Assembly: GCF_013376475.1 (NCBI RefSeq) | Contig: NZ_CP045508.1 | Coordinates: forward strand, 4,091,852-4,155,851 | Direction of reading: 5' to 3' | From: Desulfolutivibrio sulfoxidireducens | GTDB lineage: Bacteria > Desulfobacterota > Desulfovibrionia > Desulfovibrionales > Desulfovibrionaceae | DNA length: 64,000 nucleotides | Part shown: one piece after another, positions 1-8,584 of the stretch | Position numbering within the stretch: position 1 is the first letter of the stretch | How the letters are laid out: every line of letters begins with the position of its first letter | Made by a program: the position numbers and the translations under genes | Notes under the pieces: generated by a model | Seen by the model: only the letters and a program-made list of their open reading frames with translations | Told to the model about the DNA's origin: nothing | The model's database searches: none

Positions 1-1
1 C

Positions 2-247
2 GATCTCGCCCATCTTGCCGCCGACGCCCCGGCCAGTCCCCTGTCCCCTGCGGACGCGGCGCTTTTGTCCTTTGTCCGGCGGGCCGTGGCGGCCCCGGAC
101 GGCGTCGCCGCCGAGGACATCGACCGGCTGCGCGGCCTGGGCCTGAACGATGCCGACATCATGGACGCCGCCTACCTTGGGGCCAACATGCTGGCGGCCA
201 CGGTGCTCTGCAAGGCCTTTTACCGGGACGGGGCCAGCCCCGCCTGA
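2..247 (+). CDS. AhpD/carboxymuconolactone decarboxylase-like protein, C-terminal part
   Basis: The window opens inside this gene; only the last 81 codons are present and the true start lies upstream. The visible tail (LSFVRRAVAAPDG, RLRGLGLNDADIMDAA) resembles the C-terminus of AhpD-fold peroxidase-related proteins, in which a helix beginning 'LNDADIMDAA' follows the catalytic CxxC helix. The catalytic cysteines would be upstream and cannot be checked. It converges on hemL, with an intergenic palindrome between the two stops. The family call rests on a short tail only. Confidence 0.55.
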   Translation, partial: DLAHLAADAPASPLSPADAALLSFVRRAVAAPDGVAAEDIDRLRGLGLNDADIMDAAYLGANMLAATVLCKAFYRDGASPA

Positions 248-270
248 CGCGGCGCGGGGCACGTTACGGG

Positions 271-322
271 GCGCAGGGGGCTTAGCCCCCTGCCGGAGGG
301 CGTGGGGGGCTAAGTCCCCCAC
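271..322. repeat. Short copy of the intergenic palindromic repeat family (type 2 tail module)
   Basis: Two G/C hairpins stand in tandem: a 9-bp stem with loop TTA at 273-293, and a 7-bp stem at 302-322. The linking block CTGCCGGAGGGCGTGGGGGG nearly matches the tail of the larger element at 60215-60471, while the loop sequences differ. It lies between two convergent genes, so it may also act as a transcription end for both, although there is no T-tract. Confidence 0.6.
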
Positions 323-347
323 ATTCTTCTCTTCCCTCTTCTCCGTC

Positions 348-1613
348 CTATCCCGCGAAGGACCGGGCGGCGGCGAGGGTTTTGTCCAGATCGGCGTCGG
401 TATGGGCGAACGAAGTGAAGGCGCATTCGAAGCCCGAGGGGGCCAGGTTTACGCCGTGCGCGCGCATGTGGCCGTAGAAGCGGGCGTACAGGGCGCTGTC
501 GGAGGTCTTGGCCGAGGCGAAGTCGGTCACGGGCTGGTCGGTGAAAAAGAGGGTGAGGATGGAGGCGATGTGGTTGAGGGTGACCGGAAGGCCCTTGGCC
601 CGAAGGATGTCGGCCAGGGCGATGGCGAAGGATTGGGTCCGGGCGGCCAATCCGGCGTAGTCGGCCTTGGAAAGGGCCAGAAGCGTGGCCAGTCCGGCGG
701 CCATGGCCACGGGATTTCCGGACAGGGTGCCGGCCTGATAGATGTCGCCCTCGGGGCTTATGCGCTGCATGAACCGGCGTTTGCCGCCGTAGGCCCCGAC
801 CGGGAAGCCGCCGCCGATGATCTTGCCCAGGCAGGTCAGGTCCGGATCAATGCCGAACACGGACTGGGCCCCGCCGTAGGCCACGCGGAAGCCGGTGATG
901 ACCTCGTCGAAGATGAGCAGCGCGCCGTGTTTCGCGGTCAGGTCGCGCAGGCCCTCAAGGAATCCGGGGGCGGGGAGCACGAGCCCCATGTTGCCGGCCA
1001 CGGGTTCGACGATGACCGCGGCGATGTCGCCCGAGGCCTCGAACAGGGCGGCCACGGCGTCGAGGTCGTTGTAGGGGGCGGTCAGGGTGTGGCGCACGGT
1101 GTCCTCGGGCACGCCCGGGGTGCCGGGGATCCCGAAGGTGGCCACGCCGGAGCCGGCGGCGGCCAGGAAGGCGTCGCCGTGGCCATGGTAGCAGCCCTCG
1201 AACTTGACCACCGCGCTTTTGCCGGTGACGCCCCGGGCCAGACGCAGGGCGCTCATGGTGGCCTCGGTGCCGGAATTGACCATGCGCACCATCTCGATGC
1301 CGGGCACGGCCGCGACCACGGCCTCGGCCATGGCCACCTCGGCCGGGCAGGGCGCGCCGTAGCTGGCGCCTTTGAGCATGGCCGTCCGGGCGGTCTCGGT
1401 GACCCCGGGGTGGGCGTGGCCAAGGAGCATGGGTCCCCAGGACATGACGAAATCCACGAGTTCGTCGCCGTCGACGGTGAAGAGCTTTGAGCCGGCGGCC
1501 CGGGCGATGAACAGGGGATCGCGGCCCACGCTTTTGCAGGCCCGCACGGGGCTGTTGACCCCGCCGGGGATGAGGGTTCTGGCCTTGGCGAAAAGTTCGG
1601 CGGAGGTGGGCAT
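348..1613 (-). CDS. hemL: Glutamate-1-semialdehyde 2,1-aminomutase
   Basis: This PLP enzyme of the C5 pathway isomerises glutamate-1-semialdehyde to 5-aminolevulinate, the committed tetrapyrrole precursor. The 421-residue product has the usual length. It begins [20 protein letters not shown], carries the FDEVITGFR strand and the PLP-lysine motif [11 protein letters not shown] near residue 264. The start at 1613 has GGAG seven bases upstream; an in-frame extension further upstream has no family similarity. It is the last gene of an ahbB-VOC-hemL run on the minus strand, which fits heme synthesis through siroheme. Confidence 0.97.
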   Translation of the reverse strand: MPTSAELFAKARTLIPGGVNSPVRACKSVGRDPLFIARAAGSKLFTVDGDELVDFVMSWGPMLLGHAHPGVTETARTAMLKGASYGAPCPAEVAMAEAVVAAVPGIEMVRMVNSGTEATMSALRLARGVTGKSAVVKFEGCYHGHGDAFLAAAGSGVATFGIPGTPGVPEDTVRHTLTAPYNDLDAVAALFEASGDIAAVIVEPVAGNMGLVLPAPGFLEGLRDLTAKHGALLIFDEVITGFRVAYGGAQSVFGIDPDLTCLGKIIGGGFPVGAYGGKRRFMQRISPEGDIYQAGTLSGNPVAMAAGLATLLALSKADYAGLAARTQSFAIALADILRAKGLPVTLNHIASILTLFFTDQPVTDFASAKTSDSALYARFYGHMRAHGVNLAPSGFECAFTSFAHTDADLDKTLAAARSFAG

Positions 1614-1666
1614 GGGTGTCTCCGAAAAGGGTTGACGGGTTTGGCGCGGAGCGAAACAGGGCGGGC

Positions 1667-2092
1667 TCAGGCGGCCTTCTGGGCGAAGACCAGGATGTAG
1701 CCGTTGATATCCTTGAAGTAAAATTCGCGCATGCCGTAGAAGGTGACGTGGGGCCTTTTGAGGAAGACGGTGTCCTCGTCGTCCAGGGCGGCGAAGCGGG
1801 CCTCCAGGTCGTCGCATTCGATGTACAGGGTGAACGCACCACCGACCTTGACGTTCTCCAGTGAGGGCAGTTCGGCGGCCAGGCTTTTTTTGGACTGGAA
1901 CATGATGTGTACGGCCCCGGAGGTGACCATGGCGTAGCACAGGGGTTCGGGCGCGGGCCAGGCGAACACGGGTTTTTGGCCCTCGTCGGTGACGCCCATG
2001 GCGAAGTCGAAGCCAAGCACGCGGGTGTAGTAGTCCACAGTGCGGCCCACGTCGTGGACCATGAGGTTGGGGGCCAGGGAGGTAAGCGGCAT
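1667..2092 (-). CDS. VOC (glyoxalase/bleomycin-resistance fold) family protein
   Basis: A 141-residue protein with the betaalphabetabetabeta layout of the vicinal oxygen chelate fold: the N-terminal [20 protein letters not shown] and [10 protein letters not shown] are typical, and the C-terminal half ends with [14 protein letters not shown], containing the usual D-x-N/D-G-x turn. AAGGA precedes the ATG. It lies 53 bp before hemL and 21 bp after ahbB, so it is probably cotranscribed with tetrapyrrole genes. No specific substrate can be inferred, and a metal-binding or chaperone role in the heme branch is only a guess. Confidence 0.85.
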   Translation of the reverse strand: MPLTSLAPNLMVHDVGRTVDYYTRVLGFDFAMGVTDEGQKPVFAWPAPEPLCYAMVTSGAVHIMFQSKKSLAAELPSLENVKVGGAFTLYIECDDLEARFAALDDEDTVFLKRPHVTFYGMREFYFKDINGYILVFAQKAA

Positions 2093-2113
2093 GGGAGTGA
2101 TCCTTCGAAATGG

Positions 2114-2605
2114 TTAAAAATATTCCATCGACGTCTTCTTGAGTTCCTTGCGGCTCAAAAGCATGACGAAATCGTCCAGGCCCGACTCCCGGACCAGTTC
2201 GGCCACGATGCGCCGGCACTCCTCAGGACTGCCCGCGTGGACCATGGTGTACAGGTTGTACGGCCAGTCCAGGCAGTTGATCCGGTGGTAGCAGTGGCTG
2301 ATCTCCCGGCGCGAGGCCATGTACTCCCCCACCCGGGCCATGTCGTCGTCGTCCACGTACCAGGCCACCATGGCGTTGGCCCCGTAGCCGGCCTTCTGAT
2401 GCCGCAGCGTGGCCCCGAAACGCCGTATGGCCCCGCTGTCCTTCAGGCGCGCCAGAAGCGCCAGCACCTCGGCCTCGGTCGTTCCGGCGGCCTCGGCCAT
2501 GTCCGCATACGGCGTGGCCGAATCCGGAAGATCGGCCTGAGCGATACGCAATATCCGCCGCTCGGCCTCGGTGAATTCCGGTTTTTTCCCCTTTCGCGCG
2601 CTCAT
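2114..2605 (-). CDS. ahbB: Siroheme decarboxylase subunit, AhbB-like (Lrp/AsnC fold)
   Basis: AhbA and AhbB form the heterodimer that decarboxylates siroheme to didecarboxysiroheme in the alternative heme pathway of sulfate reducers. The 163-residue protein has an N-terminal winged helix ([17 protein letters not shown]) followed by the Lrp-like ligand domain with [29 protein letters not shown] and the ending [10 protein letters not shown], the pattern I associate with the B subunit. The ATG at 2605 has GGGG eight bases upstream; a GTG three codons earlier is possible. The neighbour hemL supports the heme role over a transcription-factor role. Which subunit it is remains less certain than the family. 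Confidence 0.85.
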   Translation of the reverse strand: MSARKGKKPEFTEAERRILRIAQADLPDSATPYADMAEAAGTTEAEVLALLARLKDSGAIRRFGATLRHQKAGYGANAMVAWYVDDDDMARVGEYMASRREISHCYHRINCLDWPYNLYTMVHAGSPEECRRIVAELVRESGLDDFVMLLSRKELKKTSMEYF

Positions 2606-2785
2606 GCCGATCACCCCTTTGGCCGGTCATCAAAGGCTTTGTCCTTATCCGCTTCATGTGCTAGATGCAACCGGACCCGCCTCGCCCCAAAACGCCCCGC
2701 GACATCCCCGCGGACACGCGGGCACGGCGGCGTTCCCGGGAAATCCCAGCCATGGGCCTTTCCCGGGCATCATCCGGAGGACTTC

Positions 2786-3778
2786 ATGAAGATCGCGGTC
2801 ATCGGCGGAGGAAGCTGGGGCACCACCCTGGCCGACATGCTGGCCAAAAAAGGCCTCACCGCGCGGCTTTGGGTCCGCGAACAGGCGGTGATGAACGAGA
2901 TCCGCACCCGCCACGAAAACACCTGGTACCTGCCCGGACGCACGCTGGCGCCAAACCTCGACGTCAGCACCGACCCGGCGCACATCGCCGACGGCGTCAA
3001 ACACTTCCTGTTCGCCGTGCCCTGCCAGTTCATCCGCCACGCCTACACCCGGTTTTTCAAATACCTGCCCAGGAACCCGGCCATCATCTGCGCCAGCAAG
3101 GGCATCGAGCTGGACACCCTCATGCCCATGTCCGACGTCTGCGAGGACGTGCTCGGGCCGCTCAAACCCCGCTTCGCCATGCTCTCGGGGCCGTCCTTCG
3201 CCTTTGAGGTCATCCGCGAGATCCCGACTGCCGTCACCCTTGGTTGCGCCCACAAAAAAACCGGCAAGGATGTCCAGCAGGCCCTGTCCACGCCCTATTT
3301 CCGGGTCTACACCAACCCCGACGTGCGTGGCGTGGAACTGGGAGGGGCCATCAAAAACATCATCGCCATCGCCTCGGGCGTGGCCGACGGTCTGGGCTTC
3401 GGCGGCAACGCCCGGGCCGCCCTGATCACCCGGGGCCTCAAGGAAATGAGCCGGCTGGGCCAGGCCATGGGCGCGGACACGGCGACCTTCATGGGCCTGT
3501 CGGGCCTGGGCGACCTGGTGCTCACCTGCACCGGGGACTTAAGCCGCAACCGGCAGGTGGGCATGCGCCTGGCCAAGGGGCAAAAGCTCCTCGACATCCT
3601 GGGCGAGATGAAAATGGTGGCCGAGGGCGTCAAAACCACCGAGGCGGTCTATGCCCTGGGCGAAAAGCTCAAGGTGGAACTGCCCATCACCGAACAGGTC
3701 CAGGCCATCCTCTACCGCGACCAGGACCCGGCCCAGGCCGTGCATACCCTCATGACCCGGACCCTCAAGGACGAATGA
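2786..3778 (+). CDS. gpsA: NAD(P)-dependent glycerol-3-phosphate dehydrogenase
   Basis: Reduces dihydroxyacetone phosphate to sn-glycerol-3-phosphate for phospholipid synthesis in the cytoplasm. The 330-residue product starts MKIAVIGGGSWGTTLADMLA (Rossmann nucleotide loop) and carries the catalytic lysine segment ELGGAIKNIIAIASG with LITRGLKEMSRLG downstream, all diagnostic. A GGAGG five bases before the ATG fixes the start. It is divergent from ahbB and followed by a small zinc-ribbon gene. Confidence 0.97.
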   Translation: MKIAVIGGGSWGTTLADMLAKKGLTARLWVREQAVMNEIRTRHENTWYLPGRTLAPNLDVSTDPAHIADGVKHFLFAVPCQFIRHAYTRFFKYLPRNPAIICASKGIELDTLMPMSDVCEDVLGPLKPRFAMLSGPSFAFEVIREIPTAVTLGCAHKKTGKDVQQALSTPYFRVYTNPDVRGVELGGAIKNIIAIASGVADGLGFGGNARAALITRGLKEMSRLGQAMGADTATFMGLSGLGDLVLTCTGDLSRNRQVGMRLAKGQKLLDILGEMKMVAEGVKTTEAVYALGEKLKVELPITEQVQAILYRDQDPAQAVHTLMTRTLKDE

Positions 3779-3902
3779 CGTTCCGGGAGCCGCTCCATGC
3801 GCATGCCGGACGTGGTCCGTCCCCTTGACGAGGCGGCCATCATGGCTATTTTTCGAGACGACGCAGGCCCCGTCCGCGAGGTTTGCCGAAAAGGAGATGG
3901 AT

Positions 3903-4142
3903 ATGTCCGATGAACGGTTTTGCCCGCATTGCGGAAAACGGCTCGAATCGTGGGTCGGCCCTCCCGAATCCGGATGGGGGGAGCTTTTGGTGTGCAACAA
4001 CAATGACTGCGTCTATTACACGGGGTCGCAGGCCGACATCCGGCACAAGGACGAGGACAACCACCTTGGCTGCCGGTACGCCGAAAATCCCGACAACGGC
4101 TACAAGCCCTTCGCCATCCTGGCCTGGCTGCCGAATGTGTGA
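3903..4142 (+). CDS. Small zinc-ribbon protein
   Basis: A 79-residue protein with CPHCGKR near the N-terminus and LLVCNNNDCVYY about 25 residues later, giving a four-cysteine zinc ribbon. The rest is acidic and hydrophilic, ending PFAILAWLPNV. AAGGAG lies six bases before the ATG at 3903; an in-frame ATG two codons earlier would overlap that site. Similar small zinc-ribbon proteins occur in other Desulfovibrio genomes without an assigned function. It ends 25 bp before a strong terminator. Confidence 0.8.
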   Translation: MSDERFCPHCGKRLESWVGPPESGWGELLVCNNNDCVYYTGSQADIRHKDEDNHLGCRYAENPDNGYKPFAILAWLPNV

Positions 4143-4164
4143 GCCTCCGGGGGGACCTGGAGAC

Positions 4165-4200
4165 GAAAAAAACCGGTTCCCGAGGGAGCCGGTTTTTTTT
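4165..4200 (+). terminator. Intrinsic terminator after gpsA/zinc-ribbon unit
   Basis: A GC hairpin (CCGGTTCCC, loop GAG, GGGAGCCGG) is flanked by a run of A on the left and eight T on the right, so it can stop transcription in both directions. It sits just after the zinc-ribbon stop codon. Confidence 0.9.
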
Positions 4201-4417
4201 CGTCCTTCGCCCTGCCGCGCTACCGCTTCAAAGAGTTCTTTTATTCCAATGAGTTATCACAAATTCGGCAAAGCTCGCCGGATTGCCTTGAAGCCCTCTC
4301 CCCGCAGTGGTATCGTGTTTTTTGAACGTCCGCGGGCGGACGTTTGCCGCAATGGGGAGGGGAGGACCCAAAGCGGCGGCTTTCAAGGCAACCTCGCTCT
4401 CGCCTTCAAGAAAAGCA

Positions 4418-4771
4418 ATGAACCATATCGACATCACGCGTCGCGGGCAGTGTCTGTGCGCCCGCTTGGCCGGGGACTTCGCCGATAACGCGGCCCGGGA
4501 CATCGACGCCGCCCTGTTGGGCGTCGCCGAGGCTCCGACGCTGGTCCTGGATTTATCGGACGCCGCAAGCCTTGGCGGGGCGGGCATCGCCTACCTGATC
4601 CGGTTGCAGACCCGGCTTTCCACCCGGGGCGGCACGCTTTTCCTGCACGCCTTGTCCGATGCCGTGGCCCAGGAACTGGCCATCCGCGATCTGACGGATT
4701 TTTTCCGGGTGGTGGAGGAATGGGACGAGGACATGGGCGAGGAAATGCTCCCGCTGCTCGCGGTCCGCTGA
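4418..4771 (+). CDS. STAS-domain protein (anti-sigma factor antagonist-like)
   Basis: A 117-residue single STAS domain: the N-terminal strand MNHIDITRRGQCLCARLAGD, then LVLDLSDAASLGGAGIAYLI, which matches the phosphorylatable loop of SpoIIAA-like antagonists (D-L-S-x-x-x-x-L/S-x-G). The position usually occupied by serine/threonine is within DAASLGG. No kinase or phosphatase partner is adjacent, and the flanking genes are monocistronic in appearance. An upstream in-frame extension to 4307 lacks similarity to the domain. No strong ribosome-binding site is visible. Confidence 0.8.
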   Translation: MNHIDITRRGQCLCARLAGDFADNAARDIDAALLGVAEAPTLVLDLSDAASLGGAGIAYLIRLQTRLSTRGGTLFLHALSDAVAQELAIRDLTDFFRVVEEWDEDMGEEMLPLLAVR

Positions 4772-4881
4772 CCACCCGCCCGAATATGGCCTTTTGCCCG
4801 GGAAGGCCCCCACCCCGAAAAAGGCTTCTCCCGGATACCGCGCCCCACCGGCAAGCCGAAACAGGGGTGAAACCCGCCCCG

Positions 4882-5994
4882 TCAGCCCCTGGCCGTCGGC
4901 GAGGACATGACGATATCGCCGTCGACGTAGCGAAAAAGCACGTCCCTGGCCCCGTCCGGGGCATCCAGCGACGTCTCGCCGATGCCGATCTCCACATTGG
5001 CCCCGACCACGCCCGGCACGATGACCCGGCAAACCGAAAAATCCTCGCCGCCATGGCGGTTGAGCCACAACCTGTGGCGCAGGATATGATACGCGGCCAG
5101 CTTTTTTTCCATTTCCTCGAGTTCCGCCGCCGCCTCGCTCCCCAAACGGCCTCCGGGGCCTCCCTCCCGGCGTAGCGACAGCACCCGTTCGGTGACCCGC
5201 TGGATCTTTCGCCGCAGGGAACGGTCCTTGGAGATCAACTCCGGGTCGTACCCCAAAAGAAGCCTGGTCTGGGTGCGAAGGCCTCCGCCAAGCGCCTCGC
5301 CCACGTAGACCGCCCCCGCGCAGGTGGCCGTGCCGCCCACCAGCCGTTCCTTCACCGCCAGCTTCCCGCCCACGTAGAGGTGGCACAGCATGCTTGAGCC
5401 GTCCACGAGCAGATTTTTCCCGGCGTGCAGTTCCGCGTTCTCGCAAAACCGCGTCCGCAGGTTCGCGCCGGCCCGGATGACCGCGTTGTCCGAGCCCTTG
5501 ATCCCGGCCTCGGCCGAAACCGATCCCGAGGCCCGGATCCTGGCCCCCTCCACCAGTCCCTTGACCGTCACGTTGCGGCCCACCACCTCGAATCCGGCCC
5601 GGATGCCCCCCTCCACCACCACGTCGCCCACGAACACGATGTTGCCGGTGTGGAATCCCACGTCCCCGGGCACCACCAGATTGCGCCGAACCATGATCCG
5701 GCCACTGTCGAAGGCCACGTAGCCGTTGACCGAGGCCACCAGCCGGTCCGGGTTCCCCGGGTCCGGCGTGCAGCCCAGGCCGTAGGGGAAAACCTTCTCG
5801 GTGAAAAAGGCCCTTCGGTCGGCGCCGGCCGGGGCTCGATCCGCCGGGAGCCACTCGGCCAGCACCTCCCCGGCCAGAACATTCTGCACGTACCCCAGAT
5901 CGTAAAGATCCACAGTGCCGTCCTGCCGGCGTCTGGGCGTGAGCGTGCGACGGTCGAAAGCGGGATCGAAATGAAACTTGAGATAGTGCCGCAT
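4882..5994 (-). CDS. FapA/DUF342-family polymer-forming protein
   Basis: A 370-residue protein with the DUF342 layout: an N-terminal domain, then a beta-helix of repeated short strands (VVPGDVGFHTGNIVFVGDV, VEGGIRAGFEVVGRNVTVKG, ASGSVSAEAGIKG), then a charged helical stretch (VLSLRREGGPGG, AAAELEEMEKKLAAYHILRH) and a short C-terminal beta part. FapA-type proteins are bactofilin-like and linked to flagella or envelope processes. The ATG at 5994 gives MRHYLKFHFDP; a TTG 18 codons upstream is an alternative. Neither has a clear ribosome-binding site. It is divergent from the acyl-CoA dehydrogenase cassette. Confidence 0.8.
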   Translation of the reverse strand: MRHYLKFHFDPAFDRRTLTPRRRQDGTVDLYDLGYVQNVLAGEVLAEWLPADRAPAGADRRAFFTEKVFPYGLGCTPDPGNPDRLVASVNGYVAFDSGRIMVRRNLVVPGDVGFHTGNIVFVGDVVVEGGIRAGFEVVGRNVTVKGLVEGARIRASGSVSAEAGIKGSDNAVIRAGANLRTRFCENAELHAGKNLLVDGSSMLCHLYVGGKLAVKERLVGGTATCAGAVYVGEALGGGLRTQTRLLLGYDPELISKDRSLRRKIQRVTERVLSLRREGGPGGRLGSEAAAELEEMEKKLAAYHILRHRLWLNRHGGEDFSVCRVIVPGVVGANVEIGIGETSLDAPDGARDVLFRYVDGDIVMSSPTARG

Positions 5995-6175
5995 AAAAGA
6001 CCGCGCTTGTACGTCTGTTTCGGGGCCATGTTGTCCGGGTGCCCGCAAGCCGCCCGCCGGCTCGCCAACTGGCTTTGATTCCGGCTTAATTCATCTCTAT
6101 CCGGACCCGGACAATTGCACAAGATGTAAGCCGTACGCGCCCCCTTATCGCCGGATCGTCCACCACCGGAACCCG

Positions 6176-6234
6176 TTGACGGGTATGGTCGAATACCGTA
6201 CGTTCCGGGCTCATTTTCAAGTCCGACCGGACTT
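6176..6234 (+). promoter_or_regulatory. Candidate promoter with two inverted repeats upstream of the ETF cassette
   Basis: A possible -35 TTGACG (6176-6181) is followed 17 bases later by TACGTT (6199-6204). The spacer contains the inverted repeat GGTAT-N6-ATACC (6182-6197). Further down lies the palindrome AAGTCCG-AC-CGGACTT (6219-6234), 32 bases before the first gene. Such an arrangement suits a repressor, but no regulator gene is adjacent. The -10 match is weak. Confidence 0.35.
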
Positions 6235-6266
6235 CGCGTCACCTCAAATATCGGGAACTTCAGAGC

Positions 6267-8324
6267 ATGGAAACCTTACGCACCCTGCCGGGCGACGATG
6301 TCCGGCAAATCATGTGGCGCTACGCCGACCGCTTCGACCTCCAGATGGCCGTCCAGTCCTCCCGCGCCGTGGCCCGGGGCCTGGTGGCCAGGATCGTGGC
6401 CGAAGGCGCCCGCCACACCCACGAATGGACCCCACAAAAAGCCAAGCTGCTTCAGGCCTTCGACGAATCCGGCATCACCGCCGTGTTCCTCGACCCCCAC
6501 CAGGGCGGCTATATCGAGGGACCAAAGAACATGGGGCTGGCCCTGGTGGCCTTCGAACTCTCCTGGGTCGACGCCGGCTCGGCCACCTGCTCTCTGGCCG
6601 GAAACCTGGCCCTGTCCCCCATTCACGAGCGCGGCACCCCTGAGCAGCGCGACCACTACATGAGCCTGTGCGCCCCGGCCCAGCCCGGCGAGGACCGCAA
6701 ACCCTGGCGCGGGGCCTTCGCCCTGACCGAACCCCTGCCCTACGTGGGCGTGGACACCGGTGTTCTGTGCGGCCGGGTGCGCGTGGCCTCCTGGGAAGAG
6801 GGACAGGAACCCATGCTCGCGGTCGAAAAACGCGGCCGGTTCATCACCGGCATGGACTTCGCCAATTTCGTCACCGCCGCCGTGGAAACCGGCGACCCGC
6901 GCATCAAGACCTCGTGCATGGTCATTCTGGAGGAGTCCGACCCCGGTATCTTCGACCGCGGCGCGCCCACCCTCAAGATGGTCCACCAGCTTTCCTCCAC
7001 CCGCGACCCGGTCCTGTCCCTGACCGTCCCGGCCAGCAGGATCATCGGCGGCTATACCATAAAAGACGGGGTCATCGTCCCCAACTACACCCACGGCGAG
7101 ATCATCGCCGCCGTGTTCCATCGCACCCGGGTCACCGTGGCGCTTATGACCACGGCCAAACTCCTCTCGGCCGTCGAACCGGTCATCCGCTACCAGCGCG
7201 CCCGCTTCCGGGGCGGCGACGCCTGCACCGAGGGTTCTCCCAAATACGAATTCGGCCTCCAGCAGAAACAGGACGCCGTGCACCGCCTGGCCGACGTGTG
7301 GGCCGCCGGCGAGGCCAGCGCCTCGCTCGGATTCGCCACGGCGCGACTCTTCGATCTCCTCGACCCCACGGAAAAGGCCAAGGAACAGGCCCTGGCCGAC
7401 ATGGGCGTCCAGGGCGTGCGCGCCCAACTCATGGCCGTGCGCAAGGTCCAACCCAAGGCCCTGGAATACCTCGACCTGCTCTTCTCCCCGGCCGACACCC
7501 GCGACGAGGCCCGCCTGGCCGAACTGGCCGCCGACCCCCTGGTGCTCTATACCGTGCTCGAGGCCGAGGCCTCGGTCCTGTGTCCGGCCTGCAAGCTGTG
7601 GAACACCGGCTACGGCGCGGTCATGATGCGCGAGGCCGTGGCCCTTATGGGCGGCTACGGCATCACCGAGGACTGCCCGGGCTTTCTCTTCCACAAATGG
7701 ACCGACTGCCAGCTCGAGGCCACCTACGAGGGTCCCGAGGCCGTGCAGCGCCGCCAGCTTTCCGCCACCATGGTCAACGAAATCTTCCTGGCCCTGACGC
7801 GCCACTACGTCGACGAACTCGAAACCCTGCACGCCGCCCGCCCGGACCTCGGGGCCGCCAGCCTGGCCGCCGGGTTCAGGCTGTGGCTGTGGACCCTGGA
7901 CTTCCTGCTGGCCTCGAAGGACGCCGACGGCAACCGCCTGTACCACGGCAAACGCCAGGGCGTGACCTTCCCCCTGGCCGACGCCCTGTGCTGGCTGGTG
8001 GCCACACGCCTGCAAATCCTCGACGTGGTGGAACTGGCCGAAAAGGGACCGGAAAACCCCATCCTGGCCGAGGGCCTGGACGGCACCGTGGCCTTCCTCG
8101 GCGACCTTTCCCGCATCCACGCCGCCAAGGCCGCCGCCGAGGTTGGCCGGATCACAAGCCTTCTGGTCAACGGCTTCGCCGCCCCGGACGCCGACACAAC
8201 GACCTTCGACGCCCTGCGCCTGGCCGTGGACAAATCCCTGGCCGGAACCGGCCAGGCCAAAGACCGCGCCGCCGACGCCCTGACCAAGGTCATGATCCCG
8301 GAGGCGCTCGATTACCCGATGTAG
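6267..8324 (+). CDS. Large acyl-CoA dehydrogenase-like flavoprotein
   Basis: A 685-residue protein, far longer than the usual 380-residue acyl-CoA dehydrogenase. The middle and C-terminal parts carry the family hallmarks: an acceptor-loop region (GAFALTEPLPYVGVDTG), MREAVALMGGYGITEDCPG and the catalytic-glutamate and FAD-anchoring segment LEATYEGPEAVQRRQ near residue 485, then a C-terminal helical extension of about 180 residues. This fits the long ACAD classes with an added domain. It is followed by an ETF:QO-like gene and etfBA, so it probably delivers electrons to that ETF. The acyl substrate is unknown and no CoA ligase or hydratase is nearby. Only a weak ribosome-binding site precedes the ATG. 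Confidence 0.88.
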   Translation: METLRTLPGDDVRQIMWRYADRFDLQMAVQSSRAVARGLVARIVAEGARHTHEWTPQKAKLLQAFDESGITAVFLDPHQGGYIEGPKNMGLALVAFELSWVDAGSATCSLAGNLALSPIHERGTPEQRDHYMSLCAPAQPGEDRKPWRGAFALTEPLPYVGVDTGVLCGRVRVASWEEGQEPMLAVEKRGRFITGMDFANFVTAAVETGDPRIKTSCMVILEESDPGIFDRGAPTLKMVHQLSSTRDPVLSLTVPASRIIGGYTIKDGVIVPNYTHGEIIAAVFHRTRVTVALMTTAKLLSAVEPVIRYQRARFRGGDACTEGSPKYEFGLQQKQDAVHRLADVWAAGEASASLGFATARLFDLLDPTEKAKEQALADMGVQGVRAQLMAVRKVQPKALEYLDLLFSPADTRDEARLAELAADPLVLYTVLEAEASVLCPACKLWNTGYGAVMMREAVALMGGYGITEDCPGFLFHKWTDCQLEATYEGPEAVQRRQLSATMVNEIFLALTRHYVDELETLHAARPDLGAASLAAGFRLWLWTLDFLLASKDADGNRLYHGKRQGVTFPLADALCWLVATRLQILDVVELAEKGPENPILAEGLDGTVAFLGDLSRIHAAKAAAEVGRITSLLVNGFAAPDADTTTFDALRLAVDKSLAGTGQAKDRAADALTKVMIPEALDYPM

Positions 8325-8329
8325 GACGA

Positions 8330-8567
8330 CCGGGGAGGGGGCTTCACCCCCTCCCCGGACCCCACCCCCGCCCGGGGGAAATCATTTCCCCCGGACCCCC
8401 TGGCATCCGGGCGTCATCCGCCGAAGCTTCGCTTCGGCGGATGACGCCCGGAAAGCCAGAATGACCGGAGAACGTGATTGCTCCCGAGCGTGGACGCGAA
8501 GCGCGAAAAAGTTTTTTGAAGGGGGGTCCAGGGGGGAAACTTTTTTTCAAAAAAGTTTCCCCCCTGG
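8330..8567. repeat. Modular intergenic palindromic repeat, type 1 (copy A)
   Basis: Four self-complementary blocks stand in a row: a 12-bp stem at 8330-8358, the conserved palindrome GGGGGAAATCATTTCCCCC around 8374-8392 followed by GGACCCCCTGG, a perfect 21-bp stem with a 3-base loop at 8407-8451, and a hairpin built on AAGTTT repeats ending at 8567. The linker TCCCGAGCGTGGACGCGAAG and the block GGGGGGTCCAGGGGGGAAAC recur in the copy at 18891-19138. It separates two genes of one apparent operon, so the RNA would be strongly folded there. Confidence 0.85.
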
Positions 8568-8584
8568 CCGCCGGAGGCAATACC

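Noticed and set aside
150..1490. 446-residue frame opposite hemL
   Set aside because: Gly/His-rich antisense shadow of a clear gene in high-GC DNA; no similarity or ribosome-binding site. The same holds for the many long frames opposite glgP, mgtA, the ACAD-like gene and AsmA.
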